The position numbers and the translations under genes were made by a program. Positions 45,859 through 58,378 of a DNA stretch of 64,000 nucleotides are shown here, piece by piece. This DNA is from Rhabditoides inermis (lineage: Eukaryota > Nematoda > Chromadorea > Rhabditida > Rhabditidae): positions 72,501 to 136,500 of the forward strand of contig CAWZYM010000174.1 in NCBI GenBank assembly GCA_963966185.1. Reading direction: 5' to 3'. Positions within the stretch are counted from its first letter, which is position 1. Each line of letters opens with the position of its first letter. Below the pieces are notes generated by a model, which saw nothing but the letters and a program-made list of their open reading frames with translations, searched no databases and had not been told where the DNA came from.

Positions 45859-45981
45859 TGGCGTTCGTGTGCGGCTACTTGCTCATTGCAGCCGTGGCGT
45901 TCGCCCCGTGGCGAGACCAGAGGGCAACCCGCGCCACTCAAGCTGTGATGGCACTCAAGGCAGCCAAAAGCCACAAGTGAT
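45859..45981 (+). CDS. Possible 40-residue peptide with hydrophobic N-terminus
   Basis: Short ORF starting MAFVCGYLLIAAVAFAPW, which resembles a signal peptide, and ending VMALKAAKSHK. It lies just after the unrecognised gene. In copy A its first half is replaced by the LINE junction. No homology recognised; it may be the last exon of a longer gene or chance. Confidence 0.2.
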
Positions 45982-46211
45982 GGATGTGTGCATGTTTTGT
46001 CTGATATAGTGGTGTGTTTTTGTAGCTCGAGAATGTTTGGAATAGTGCCGTCATGAAGAGATTTGGGGATTGTAACATAAACTGCTTCTTTTGTTTCGTC
46101 ACTTGATTCTATTATCTCGGTTGAAAAAAAAAGAGGCTATGAAAAGAATCAGTAGAACGTTTTGTTAGTTTTTCTGCTCTTTCTCTCGCGCTGAGCGACT
46201 GTTTCTATCGC

Positions 46212-47245
46212 CATGCCGAAAGGCGAAACATCTGCCAAGTCGTCCAAGAATTCAGCCAAACTGTCCCATTCTGGCACTATTCCTGATGATTCTGTATTTT
46301 CTCACCCGCCCCAATATTCGACGAGCTCAGTTCCACTCTGGGACAGCGGCTGTGCAAGCTGGTAAACGAAACTCCCGCCACACTGGAGGAGCAGATCGAG
46401 GAGCACCGACAGCAAATCAAAAAAACTCCAGAGGGAATTCACTGTGAGCCACCCCGTTCCCGTTTCGACACCGATTACTATTGTTGCTGTTCCGTCTGGA
46501 GAGGAGAGGAGGCGAAATGCCATCATTACTCGCGTTCTCCGCTCCGATCAATCCCGTTTCATCGAAAATGCCACCATGTTTGATCTAAAGATCACCGACT
46601 GCCGGATTGTGGCTGACCGCGATGGATCTGATTTCATTACTCTTCTCGCCGAGTTCACCTGCCCCGCCGACGCTGTCACCTTCATCAAGATATTCAACAC
46701 GGACTGTATTGGGAGGGACTGTCCCGCGCGCGCCAGACCTGACAACCCAGAAGACGCCGCAAAGTACGCCTCATCCTGGAAGATCGCCATAGAAAGAAAT
46801 GACATCGCCGGCCGCCGGGAGTGGACTGTGAGGGACCTCGAGCTCTACAAGCTGTTTGCGCCTGAACCATGGATCAAGATGAGTCGCTAATTGTCTCTCT
46901 ATTCTCTCTGTTTTCTTTCTCATTTTATCAATGTCATTCACATTATTTTATCAGTTTTTATGGCTTCCATTATTTTACTGCTATTGTTTTGCATCGTGTC
47001 TGTTGTCTGTTTTTATCATTTTGATTTAAGTGTATGTTCTCTTTCAAGTAATACTTTTGTTTTATCGATTGTCAGCGGATTTCCATTATGCATTGCCTAC
47101 ATGCATTATTATCTACTTTGTGAATCTTCCATTTCTTCCACAATGCGTTTGTTTATGTTATTTCTCTACTCTCTCGTCACATTTCTCTCTCGGCAGAGAA
47201 AATTTGACAGCCCGAGTTAGTGCTCTCCAGGGCCTTCGGGTGTTG
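46212..47245 (+). pseudogene. Older LINE ORF1 remnant and 3' sequence, copy B
   Basis: Begins MPKGETSAKSSK with an early frameshift, then is open from about 46444 to a TAA at 46888: VPSGEERRRNAIITRVLRSD, FDLKITDCRIVADRDG, and C-terminal YASSWKIAIERNDIAGRREW ending PEPWIKMSR. This matches the ORF1 C-terminal motif of the LINE at 27837. No ORF2 follows; the rest (46891-47245) is AT-rich 3' sequence, so ORF2 was lost before the duplication. Confidence 0.75.
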
Positions 47246-47372
47246 TAAAATATTAATGCTTAATAAAGCATATTATTTTGTTAGATTGTTAGATACGCGC
47301 CACGAGTATAGCAAGTCTATTCACGCTTTCACCATGAACAAGTGTTTATATCTAAGATTTTTATGACTAACG

Positions 47373-48600
47373 TCACCATCCGTTTTGGTACATGTTCCAA
47401 TAGGTGTTCTGTTGCTCATTTCCGGTGAGAGAATTGACCACCAGCGACTTTTCCATGTTTGCTGTTCGTTCCACCTGAAGAAAACGTCCAATTATCGCCA
47501 TTGAAACATATGCATCACAAATCGGCAAAGAATAGTACTAATGAACTCGACGAGCGGAGCAGAAAGTTCACCTTGATCGTTCTGTGACGTAACAGAAAGC
47601 ACAACGGGATGATTACCCCGCTGTAGCAGTTCAAATTGAAACACTCCAAGTACATGATCTTCTCCGCCTTCAGATCGTCGCCAAATTGGAGAACATTTCT
47701 CTGAAGTATTAGGTGAAAAATGGAATACGTTAGTACTTATTTGTACCTGTAAAAGGTATCCGACGGAAGTGCACATATTAAGTATGAACTGTGTGCACAT
47801 GAGAGGGAACATGTACTCCATGTTCGAAATGTTCTCTCGCACTTGGTATCTGAATTTGAGATTGATGATAAGTTTTCAGAACCTCTTTCTTTTTTGTTTT
47901 TTTAACCGCATACAAGTCCACTAAAAACGCGCGGCGGTAATTAGCGCAGTGGATGTGCGCGCGGCTTTCAATCGAAAGGTCACGGGTTCGATGCCGCTCG
48001 TGGACCGAAAAAGTTCCGCTACCGCGGTGAGTTGGCAACCACCTTAACATGTTGTCAGCCGCTAGCCAGAAGACACAACGTTATCGTGGATTCTCATTAC
48101 TGGTCTTCTAGAACCATACCATCTAGTACTCTGCCCATCCAATGTTCACAGGCATTTCATGTGTGACGCATCCTTGTGGTGTAATAAATCTAATTTAATT
48201 TTAATTTTGATCTAATTTTCAAAACGATAGCATCACACAGTATATTCTTATTGAATTGTTCGTCCTAATGAGTTTTAACAGTTGCAACAGCACGTTACAC
48301 ATCTCAGATTCATCCCTTTTGTGGGCGCATAAATATCGAATGTGAATAGTAACAAACTCTGAAAAAGTCACTTTTCGGATAGGCTTAGCTGGTCGCACGT
48401 CTCCAGCCGCTTGTTCTTCCGGTGCAGGGAGTAGATGATGATGGGCACAAGCACATGTATCACCGCGTCGTTGATCTAAAATGTAAATTCAATCGACCGC
48501 AATGAAAGAAACATTGAGCTCAGATTCAATAGCCTAGGATCAGCTCGATCTTTGTCGAAATGTACATTTTATGTTATGAGTTTGGTTCGAACTTCTTTAA

Positions 48601-48663
<63 letters not shown>

Positions 48664-50030
48664 GACGGCATTATTGTCATGACTTACCACAATTCCGTGT
48701 TCCTCACCATAACATACTGCACCTTGTCCTTGTTTTCTCTCGTGCGCAGGGAACAGTAGGGTGTTCCGTAGCCGAGATTCACCCCGTATTCGAGGTAGAC
48801 GATGAGCACGAGTATGGAGAAGTGCTGGAACCGCATTTCATAAAATTCGAGGTTCCTCAATAAGCGACCACGTGCACTGCACAAGGTTAGCCTTGTTTAT
48901 CCACTAATTTCCATACTAAATTTCATATCACCTTTATCGTGAAATAACACATCATAATTGACCAGAAACTGTGCCCACCTGCGAAGCGATGAGAGCGGTT
49001 CCGAAGAGGGGTGAGAATGACTCATAGGTGCGCCACTTGACAGTCGCCACTATGCGTTCGATCACTAGGGGAACGATAGAATAGCTGAAAGAGGATACAA
49101 AAACATTGATCAATTGCACGTTTTATACGAGTGAATACGAGTACGAGTACAAATGAATGAGAATATTTGTGTCAACCCACAGTGTGCATAGCTGGAAGTA
49201 GTTGGCCGGCGACCTCAAAAGACGACACTGCAGCCCGCTGATCACTATGTCATAGGGAAAACTGAAAATGAGCGTTTTTTTATTTGCACAGCATCACAGT
49301 AAGTATGTTTCAACTGCAAAATAAACGACGAGGGACATGTATGTACTCGGCAATATATGTTTCTTGTTTATTAAAAGTTAAAAGTTCGATTGCATGCAAT
49401 TCAACCTCTTTTCAAATTCGTTTTGGTTTCTTGTGCATTTTGAACATATTGCACCGTATTACCATAACTGTGTTTGTATGAATAAACATAAAATCCCACT
49501 CTCTGGTAGCCATTCGGTATAGGAAGGAGACGTCGACGACAGCAATGCATGCACAGTGGAAGAACACTGTCAGAAGGAAGTTCACGTCAGTCAGCAACGC
49601 GTTCTTTTGCACTGTGTGCAGCCTGGAAAGCGAGGTCGGGCTGTCAAAAATGTGATTCAAAAAGGCACATTATGGACACATTAAGAATTGTTCTGCACGC
49701 TATTCTTCTCCTATGTTCGAAGAGTAGCAATATGAGCCGTAACCGAGATTCACCCTCGGAATAAATGAAAGTAGAGGGTATAGACGGGTAGTGTTTTTGA
49801 TCGAACCATCCGTTCAATCGAAAACTCACCTCTTGTATGAATACAAGAACCATGCCAATGCTGCTGCGCCAATGATAGAGACGCAGCAACGGAAGGAAAT
49901 TATCTGAATAAATATGTAATATAGTAGATTTTACGAAAATCACCGAAATAAACGGGACGTGCTCCGATATTTGCTTGGCGCCAAGCGTCAATTCGACAAT
50001 GTCGCTGTTGTTGTACGTAAAATAACCCAT
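47373..50030 (-). CDS. 7TM chemoreceptor, Sre family, copy B
   Basis: Duplicate of 31871-34306. Start MGYFTYNNSDIVELTLGAK (50030). Then SFRCC and LYLYKR-like TM1/loop, LHTVQKNALLTDVNFLLTVF (49440-49640), GLQCRLLRSPANYFQ (49190-49265), VIERIVATVKWRTYES (48980-49085), LEYGVNLGYGTPYCSLRT (48690-48825), a short C-terminal-half exon ending LSLSEK, YQVRENISNMEYMFPLM (47755-47850), FNLNCYSGVIIPLC and a tail ending TYWNMYQNGW. It lacks the in-frame duplication seen near the end of copy A. The intron at 48595-48690 has an expanded (CT)n, and a SINE sits in the intron before YQVREN. The exon 4/5 phase is unresolved, as in the other copies. Confidence 0.68.
47930..48200 (+). repeat. tRNA-derived SINE, copy B
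   Basis: Orthologous to 32449-32715, same intron and orientation. A box TTAGCGCAGTGG (with a 4-nt insertion before it) and B box GGTTCGATGCC, then the same body and tail. Confidence 0.72.
48605..48660. repeat. Expanded (CT)n in an Sre intron
   Basis: About 28 CT units. The orthologous intron of copy A (32975-32988) has only 6-7, so the tract grew or shrank after duplication. Confidence 0.95.
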
Positions 50031-50040
50031 TTCTAAAAAT

Positions 50041-52481
50041 GAAATGATTTTTTGGTGACAAATAACATACATAGTAGTGGACAACAAGCGCAGTTTTTTA
50101 ATCGAAGAACTGCCAAGGATAGCGTGGAAACAGGTTACAATACTTTTTGAAAGTCATACGGGAATGTAACGCACTTCCCTGTGTCATAGCTAATTAGATC
50201 CATTATGGTAAGCATAATACTTCTTTCGCACCCTTCTCCTAATGAATCAATTCAGTAAGTTTAGTGTTCAGCAGCATGCTGCATGCGAATATTTCTAAGA
50301 ATCGTTCCAAAATAAATTTCAGGGTTGAGCCAATGTCTAACTCCGTGAAAGATTCTTTCACAAAAAAAGCAACAAAAATATGTACAAAAATGATTCATCG
50401 CATTTGCGATGCAGTACATCAGTCGTTCTCGTCCATACAAGGACTATCTATCGTCATCGCTGAATCACTCTACCGCCTCTATCATTCAGTCTATGAAATA
50501 TGGAGGCGCCCGAGTTCTGTTTTTTCAACACAAACTCCATTCCGAGGGAAAGAAGGGCTTAGCTGATCCCTTCTAAAGCATTCCGATGACCGATTACTGT
50601 TGCTCACTCAGACCATAGACAGCAGATTTATTTTCACAATTTACTCTTATGATTATATAATTTTATTTATATATATACGGGTTCACAAAAATACACTACA
50701 AACACCCATTTGTATTCTTTTGTCCTTTTGTGTATGTGATTCTAAAGGGGCAAAGTACGAGCGAACATACATACTAATTCTCACGTGAGATAGTAAAAGT
50801 TCAAAACCTGAATCGTGAAGTATCTTTTGCCATGGAAGGGTAATCACTTTCTCGAGAAACGGCAGGAGAGTTTTTGTTTTCTTCGGCGAGCTCGCTCGCT
50901 TATTCCCACTAATCCACGCGTTCGATCACAGCACCACACGCCGATTTTTCGAACACTTTTGGAGCCGGCGATGCGCCAAAAACGGATTACCGTTACTTTT
51001 TTTTGTTTGGCCCCGGCCCGAGCAGACTAGTTCAGTCTGCAGCTACCGTAGCATCAACCTCTCGTTCCCTTCAAAATTCTCATTTCCTTCTCTCTCTCAC
51101 TCAACAATGCACATTCAGCAAGTGCGAACGCTTTAGTCGGGACACTCTTTGCAAACTCATAAACGTTCCACTGATTGTTTTCTCGTCTCTTCCATGCGAG
51201 CTGTGTGGCACTATAAGTCTAGCCCTTCAACTGTCAGTCTATTACCCGCCCACACTATGTTCTAGGATCTAGAATTCTAGGATAACAATGTACTTTAAAG
51301 GTACACCTAGTTTTGCCGTCACGTATCGCAAAACACTGGCAATAAGCCGGGCGGCTATGTGACATAACCCGATTACTGAGTGCCTTTCGACTTCCGGGCG
51401 TTCCTAATGCATTTTGAGAGGACGACGGTCGGTCAAGCCATGTTCCCCCCAGTGTTTGCACGTGTTTTGAGTCAGAATGAGTCAAATCCTGAAGTCGGCG
51501 CGCGCCGAACAGGCATTTTTGCCATTTTTTTCCAAAACGATCGTTTCGGAAATCGAACCAAACTCTCGTTTTGACCCGAAATGCGAGCTTGTTATTGTCT
51601 CAAAGCGCGCGCGGCGGGACGCGGCGGTCACTTCAAAGGCATGGACCGCCAGACGCGCAGTGGATTAGTCAGAGCTCTGCGATTCTACGCGCATCACCTC
51701 GCATCAGCCTCAAAAAAATGGTGATCCGCCGCTCATTCAAACGTCTTTGTCAGATTGTCACTTTTCAACTCTGCAACTGCAACGGCAACCACTGCATTTT
51801 TCGGATATCTATGCATCTCACCGATCTTGCGTTGAGAGCATCAATTATGCAAAGGCATGCACTTAAAAAGTGAGATGGAGAGAGAGAGAGAAATGAGAAA
51901 GAGAACCGTAGTTGCCACATTGATTCGGTCAAGAGAGCGCGATGTAACAGTTAACCAGTTTCACTCGTCAGCTGTTTTCTACCGTTGTTTCCATTCTTCC
52001 ACGAAACGCTCTCGATTACCATTGAAACACCCCGTCTTTCCTTTTTCTCGTTTAACTACTATGCAAATGTGTGTTTTGTTGTCAGGAGGCAGGATGGGGG
52101 GATAAGGATGCCGAATTGTCTGTGTCTATTGCGCTGGAAAGTCCGCGTGCACCGGTATTCGATATAAGACACTAACATCTTTTATCTCCATCAGACAACA
52201 TGCATAACATGTCCTTGCCACCTTTGTTTTCACCTGTGTCCTGCCACCTGTATTAGTTGTTTTCCGAATTAGGTTAGACCGATTTAAACCACAAGACCGA
52301 CATACATACTCATGTATTATTTCGCTGCTAGCGTACTCAGTGAATTCAAGAGATTCTATGAAAGTCGTGTTGGATTGTTGGTTCTTTACGCTTTTTTTCG
52401 GACTGCGTGGTATAATTACACGCTAGCCACACACTACATTCGCCTCGGAAACATTCAGAGTTTGCCGTTTCGATACTTGAG

Positions 52482-52525
<44 letters not shown>

Positions 52526-53014
52526 CCCTCCATCTCTTTCACATGCTATATTGTTTGATAGTGGTCCGGTTGCTGCGGCACTCTTTCTTATATTTTCATC
52601 TCGCACATTCTTCTATTCTATTTCATATATTACGCATTCCAAGTGTGGTCATCGCTACATAACAATCCACAGCGTCCCCCCCCCCCTCTCTCTCTCTCCC
52701 TCTCTCCTATTTTTGCTACAAGAAAGTGAGAAAGAGGGGGAGAACATTTTCATTCATGCGAGCACCCAACTGCATGGCTGATTATCAGCGCGTTACTAGA
52801 ATACTAGTTAGTACTGTTTTGCATCATGTCTCAATGATAGATTCAGCCGCACGGGAAATTCAGTCTGGTTGGATCTCTGTGCGCCATCCATCCATAGTAG
52901 CCGTCTTGTTTTGAGTCAACCCGCGCGACAAGCCTAATATGATAGACTGACGTCTGCTGCTGCCCCGCTCTCTCTCTCTCCCTCTCTCTCTCTCTCTCTC
53001 CATCTCTCTCTCCC

Positions 53015-53048
<34 letters not shown>

Positions 53049-55006
53049 CCTCTCTCTCTTCACCGCCCAACCGACGCGTATAATCACGTATTTGGAAAGA
53101 AAAAGAGAGAGAGAACAAAGTTTCAAAGTTGCTTCAGTACGAAGTGATAGCTTTCACTTGTCTGTAGGATTGATATGAGTGGGCGTATTCTGCTTGGTTG
53201 AACATTATTCGTTGTGAATGATTATCCTCGAGAAAAAGTACTGTCGATATTTTTCCTTCGTTTTGAAGTGTAAAAGTTGCAGGCCCACATTTTCCCACGC
53301 TCTCTTAGCTTTTCAGGTATCTAATTTGTACGCCCCACGCTCACTAAACATCTTGACTGAAATGTACACATTTTTCTATATTGTTGGATTGAATAATATT
53401 TTCTTGACTTTCTTTAACACGTATTGTTTGTCGGTTCCTTTTCACACCACCTGCCTAGAAATGCCAAAGCATTGTCAAAACACGCGTAATCTCATTTTGA
53501 TTCTCGCCACAGACAGCAGCTGCAAAAAAAAGACGTCTCGAACATCAAGTGATGGCGTTTTCTGTTGCGTCTCTGCCAAAATGCAATCGAGAGCGCTGTC
53601 TATAGAAAGTGCAGTGTTCTTCGTTCGTCCGTTCGCCGCCCCCGATTTTTCTGTCTGCTGCACCGCGTGATAACTTTTGAATGTATAAATTATCGGAGGT
53701 CGTCGTCTCACATTCAACACCAATTGAACCGGAAGCACAATTCGTCGACTGAGTATCATATTCAGTCGGCGCTCGGGGGGCACGACAAAGCACATACACG
53801 GCGAACAGCATTATTCACGCGCGCGGGAGCGGGAGTTGAATGAGGTCGTGCGTCTCCTTTTTGGGAAGAGTCGAGTCCAAAAGGTGTGCTGTCGTGTTTT
53901 GATGAAGTGGAGGCGAGCGAGATGAGAATCGTTGTCAATCCGCCTCTCTTCTGAGTTTCCCACGACGTGTCTCCCCTGTTGCACTCTGCTGCCTTCAATC
54001 CCTCCTTTCCCTCCTCGCGCCCCAGGCAACGTCGTTTTGTTGTGCTGTGTGTTTTTTTTTCATTCACTATTCGGGTCGGCGTTCCACAATCACTGAATCC
54101 CTGAACTCATGCCTCATGTGGTCTGGTTCTAATCGTATCTTTTCTTAATATGATCATCGTTCCATTAGCCAAGATACTTTACTTATGGAATTGAAACCAG
54201 CATTCTTCCGACAAGCGTCTCTTCTCCCTCATACCTTCTGCGCATCTCTCACTCGCGCATCTGTCGCGCCCGTTGATACGCCGTGGATTCCATCTGTCAC
54301 GCCAGTCACTCTTCCGGAATCAGAGACATTCCTTCATTTCTCTTCCCCTGTCATTGTAGTCGTCTCCGCGTTTTTCTCTTCAGTCACTCAAGTTTTCTGT
54401 AGAATTACTCATCACTTGGAAGGTTTTTTCACAATTCAACTTTACAATTCAACACCTCTCTCAGCTAACCTGAAAAGGTGTGTTCATGCTCCACACCAGA
54501 AAATCACGCATGCACATGTCTCGAAGCTTTGTTTGTGTCTCGAGCAAGCGATCGCTGGAATATTTCCATGTTGTGGGAGTCACTCCCACCGGCATTCTCG
54601 GGAAAACTGTCTTCACACATTGTTTGTGCATTTTTGCCTTACCTGTCTACTTTATAATCATATCTCGGTCGCTCAGTCTTCAGTGACCTGTCAGTGTTTT
54701 GTTTTGGTTTGAATCGTGAAACATTGATGTCGTGTAATATATACTTTCAGTGGGATATTTATGTTGCTCACGCAAAGTTTTGTCAAATTACAAACATCAT
54801 CTCATTCTAATGGGTTCTGATCTGTGTCTAACCACTCTAATGTCTCTCGTGAAAAGAGTCAAACTCTTCCGCTGGCCCACTATATACGTTTATATAATTC
54901 ATGCACTTATTATATTCTTACCATGTGGCTATATCTTGACGTCGCGTCCCCGTTAAAAGTATTCCATGAGAAAATTAAAAGTACAATAACTTCCTTTCTT
55001 TTTCAG
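50041..55006. other. Low-complexity region with no convincing gene
   Basis: Plus-strand CT tracts at 52483-52519, 52686-52708 and 52972-53062. One stretch at 50323-50565, after a TTTCAG, is open for about 80 codons (SNSVKDSFTKKATKI) and could be an orphan exon, but nothing supports it. No exon was found that could supply the upstream part of the gene at 55007-61158. Confidence 0.5.
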
Positions 55007-55435
55007 TGCCTCGGGCAGTGTTCATCAATCTGGCGTCGTGGCTACTCTCCCGCTTGCTCTACAAGTCGTTGTAAGTTTACATTTATGTTTTATATGTATT
55101 ATTTTAATTATTCATTGTAGTACACCATTATTTTAAAAAGACTTTGTTTTTACCGTTTGGTAGATTAGTAGTTTGGTAAACTAAACTTGAAACGAAGTTC
55201 CATGAGGATTATTTTGAAAAAACTTTCGGAAGTGAACTTTTATCCCTTGTTCACATTCTCTTTGCTCTTTTCTACGACGTTTCATGTCTCATTTCTCTCT
55301 CATTGCGTACCTTGTCTTTTCGAAAGCCGCAAGTGCCTTTTGAATGTGATTGTTGAGCTCTCTTGATGGCTCTTTTTGCATTGAGCGTGTTCCCAGATTT
55401 ACAGCACGCATATTCTGCACTCTCTCCCTCCCTCC

Positions 55436-55470
<35 letters not shown>

Positions 55471-55945
55471 CACTCCCTCAGACACTATTTCCCTCAGTTT
55501 CTTATTTGTTTCGTCATCGTCGTTACTCATCACATATCATGAGAACGCTGATTTTTATTCCTTAACATCGGAAGTGTTTCCTTGAACCACGTCTACATGT
55601 ATAACTTCTTCACCAAAACGATGCACATTTATCGGGTTTCGTTGGGTAAAGGAGTCGAGACTTTCCACATGGTTGATTATGAACTTACGGTACATGCGTC
55701 TCAGCTTTGTTTGCTGGACACGCCTGATTGCATGTCTTTACTCCTCTCGCCACTACCAATCGCAACTCGACCGCGAAATAAGCCAGCTCCCACTCCTGCA
55801 CCCCTCCTGGGTGGTCCTTTCTTCGATTCAGCCAGGATTCCCGACGATCGTCGCTCCATCTCTCCAATAGCCTGTCTATTCTTCTCCTGGAATTAGCCCT
55901 CTTGCATTGGGTCACACTCATCCATCACTGCAAGGTGCGAGAGGC

Positions 55946-56000
<55 letters not shown>

Positions 56001-56435
56001 GGTGTTGGATTGAGCGATTGGTCGAAACCGACAGGCAATCTCCTCCTCATTTCTCTCATGTTTTTTTTCCCTTCTGTGTGTTTTCACAGCCCTTCTCACT
56101 TTCTCACCTCCACCAGTGATCAGGTATTGTGACCTCACACTTAGAACGCCCAGCACCCGTGTTTGTCGCCCCTTCCGATTCTCACTCTCTCGAACCGTCT
56201 CGCATCTCTGCGCCCTCTCCCTTTCTCCCACTCTATTCCCTGTCTCTCGTCTGACTCTCTCCTGTCACCGCACTCTCTCGCCTTCTCTTCCCACGCCAGA
56301 TTTGGGCACGGCTGGGCTCACTTCCTGTCGAGGCGCAAGGATTTCGCGCCTTGTCGGTCAGGCCTGCACTCTATTTTTGAATTTGTCTAGCTGCCTTAGG
56401 TATCGCAGTTCCCCCTTGGCTTGTTGTCGAGATGC

Positions 56436-56487
<52 letters not shown>

Positions 56488-56874
56488 CTCCGCCCCCCTC
56501 TCTCCTCTCAGGAAGACGCGCCTCCACACTTTGTCTCCTTTCCCTTTGTATCCGCATATATGCGAGACGCTGTATTTGCAATGTTGAAAACGACTCTTTC
56601 GCATCGCTTTTTCGCATCTCAAGTATTTTCGACATGTGCGTTGATTTCGAGTTTACACACACTCACATGTGCACTATCGAGGTGTTTGTTTGTGCTTATG
56701 CGAGCCGGATATCTCTATCCCAGCTCTATCACATCCCCTCTCTCCCTCTCCCTCTCTGCTACCAGAGATCGCACAGTGAGCACAGCATCTCTAACTTGTC
56801 ACTCTTTGCGTCCGTTCGCTCCAACACAGCACTTTCCATTTGTGGAATGTGCGAAAGTCTCTTTCTCTCTCTCT

Positions 56875-56930
<56 letters not shown>

Positions 56931-58333
56931 CTTCCTCACTCTAATTTCGGCCCGCCTAATTCTGTTTGCAAGAGTTTGGGATATGGAAAAAAGCCGCCAG
57001 CTTTGCGCGCGAGAGCTCTGCTTGCTAATGCCCATTCTCCTCAGCTAATGCTCCTCTCACCCACTCACTCAGACCTCATAATAATTACCTAGTACCCGTG
57101 TCGTCCGCCGTCCCACTCACTGGGAGAAGTAGATAATAATAAATTTTACATTCATGAGAACGCCGGGAGAGAGACAGAGAGTGGGGAGAGAGTGTGGCGA
57201 GTGAGGAGAGGTGAGAATGAGAGAGTGCCTCCGGCCGAATAGTGAGTGTAGTGGAATATCAAATCACTCTTCCTCCGTGTCCTCACTCTATTGACAGCGG
57301 ATCGGCCTTTGTGACCAGCCGGTGTCACTTATCGATTAGCTCATTTGCATATTAACTTGACGCGATGCTAATATGGCGGCTCTTCTTCCATCCGTAGCAT
57401 ATCCGTCTATTTTTCTCCCGCCTTCGATGCGTCTCCCTTCTCTCCCTATCGTTTAGTTGTTAATTCATGGCAGCTCCGGCGTCTTCTATCACACTCTCTC
57501 CTTTTTCCTCGCTCTATCTCTCTTTCTCTCTATTTTGCCCCACACCAAGATGGGCAATGGAAATGCATGTTCCCTTACATGCCGATCTTTATAGTGTCAC
57601 CTCGTGCGTGTAGTGTTGTGTTGTGCGCGGTGTGTGTGTGTGTGTGAGCGTTCCATCTGCACGTCGGCGCCTTCTTGGGAGAGCGCAGGCGAGCGGTCCC
57701 CCGAGGCCTTCGTCCTCTCGCACTCTGCGCACTCTCCATTCCACCCACTCCCTCGTCACCCTCTCTTCGCGCGGGATAGAGCTGCATAAAAAGGCACATC
57801 ATAGACTCGCCCGAGTCGCTACTCTCAGACACCACATAACTACTCACTACGATCAGCTGATTATCACTCCGCCACTATCATTGTTTATCGCCTCGCTGTC
57901 TGTGCGCTCTCGTGTTCGCGCGCTCTCTCGCTTCAAGATGGCTCGCCTTCTTCTTTCTTTGTTTGTTGATTTCGCATTCATCGCTTCCCCGAAAACGAGA
58001 CGAGAGAGGCGAGGTGAAAAATAAAGGCGCAAAAATGAACGCTCGTCCTCTCATTGACAAATATAATCGAGCAGTCGTCGGGCGTATTGACTTTGCCTCC
58101 ATCCTACCTACCTCTCTCTCTCTCTCCACCCAAAACCATTACCCCCTACTTGGGCCCGGCGGAATTATAGCTTCTCGCTCTGTAAATTATGTGTTCGGTG
58201 CGGGCTATTTCGAGTGCTCTGACTCCTAGAGGTTTAGAATATCAGTGTGTCTACTTGAGACCATTCTGTCCACACAAGAAGAGAGGAGAGGAGAGGTGTG
58301 ATGGATCGGATATCCCACACACGCAGACACAGA

Positions 58334-58378
<45 letters not shown>

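Larger units (their letters stand above)
38873..50040. repeat. Segmental duplication, copy B
   Basis: Collinear partner of 21262-34320. The left edge (AGTAATGTCTCTACTATCAA) coincides with the right boundary of the 1-kb insertion in copy A. The right edge lies just beyond the Sre start codon. This copy keeps the intact astacin and the fuller LINE ORF1 remnant. Confidence 0.93.

Noticed and set aside
54185..54712. Plus-strand 175-codon open frame
   Set aside because: No domain, poor start context, Ser/His/Cys-rich composition like the surrounding DNA, and no clear splice sites.
56116..57048. Plus-strand open frame of 310 codons
   Set aside because: It is largely Ser-Leu runs from CT repeats and has no domain; an overlapping frame at 56421-57092 is equally open for the same reason.
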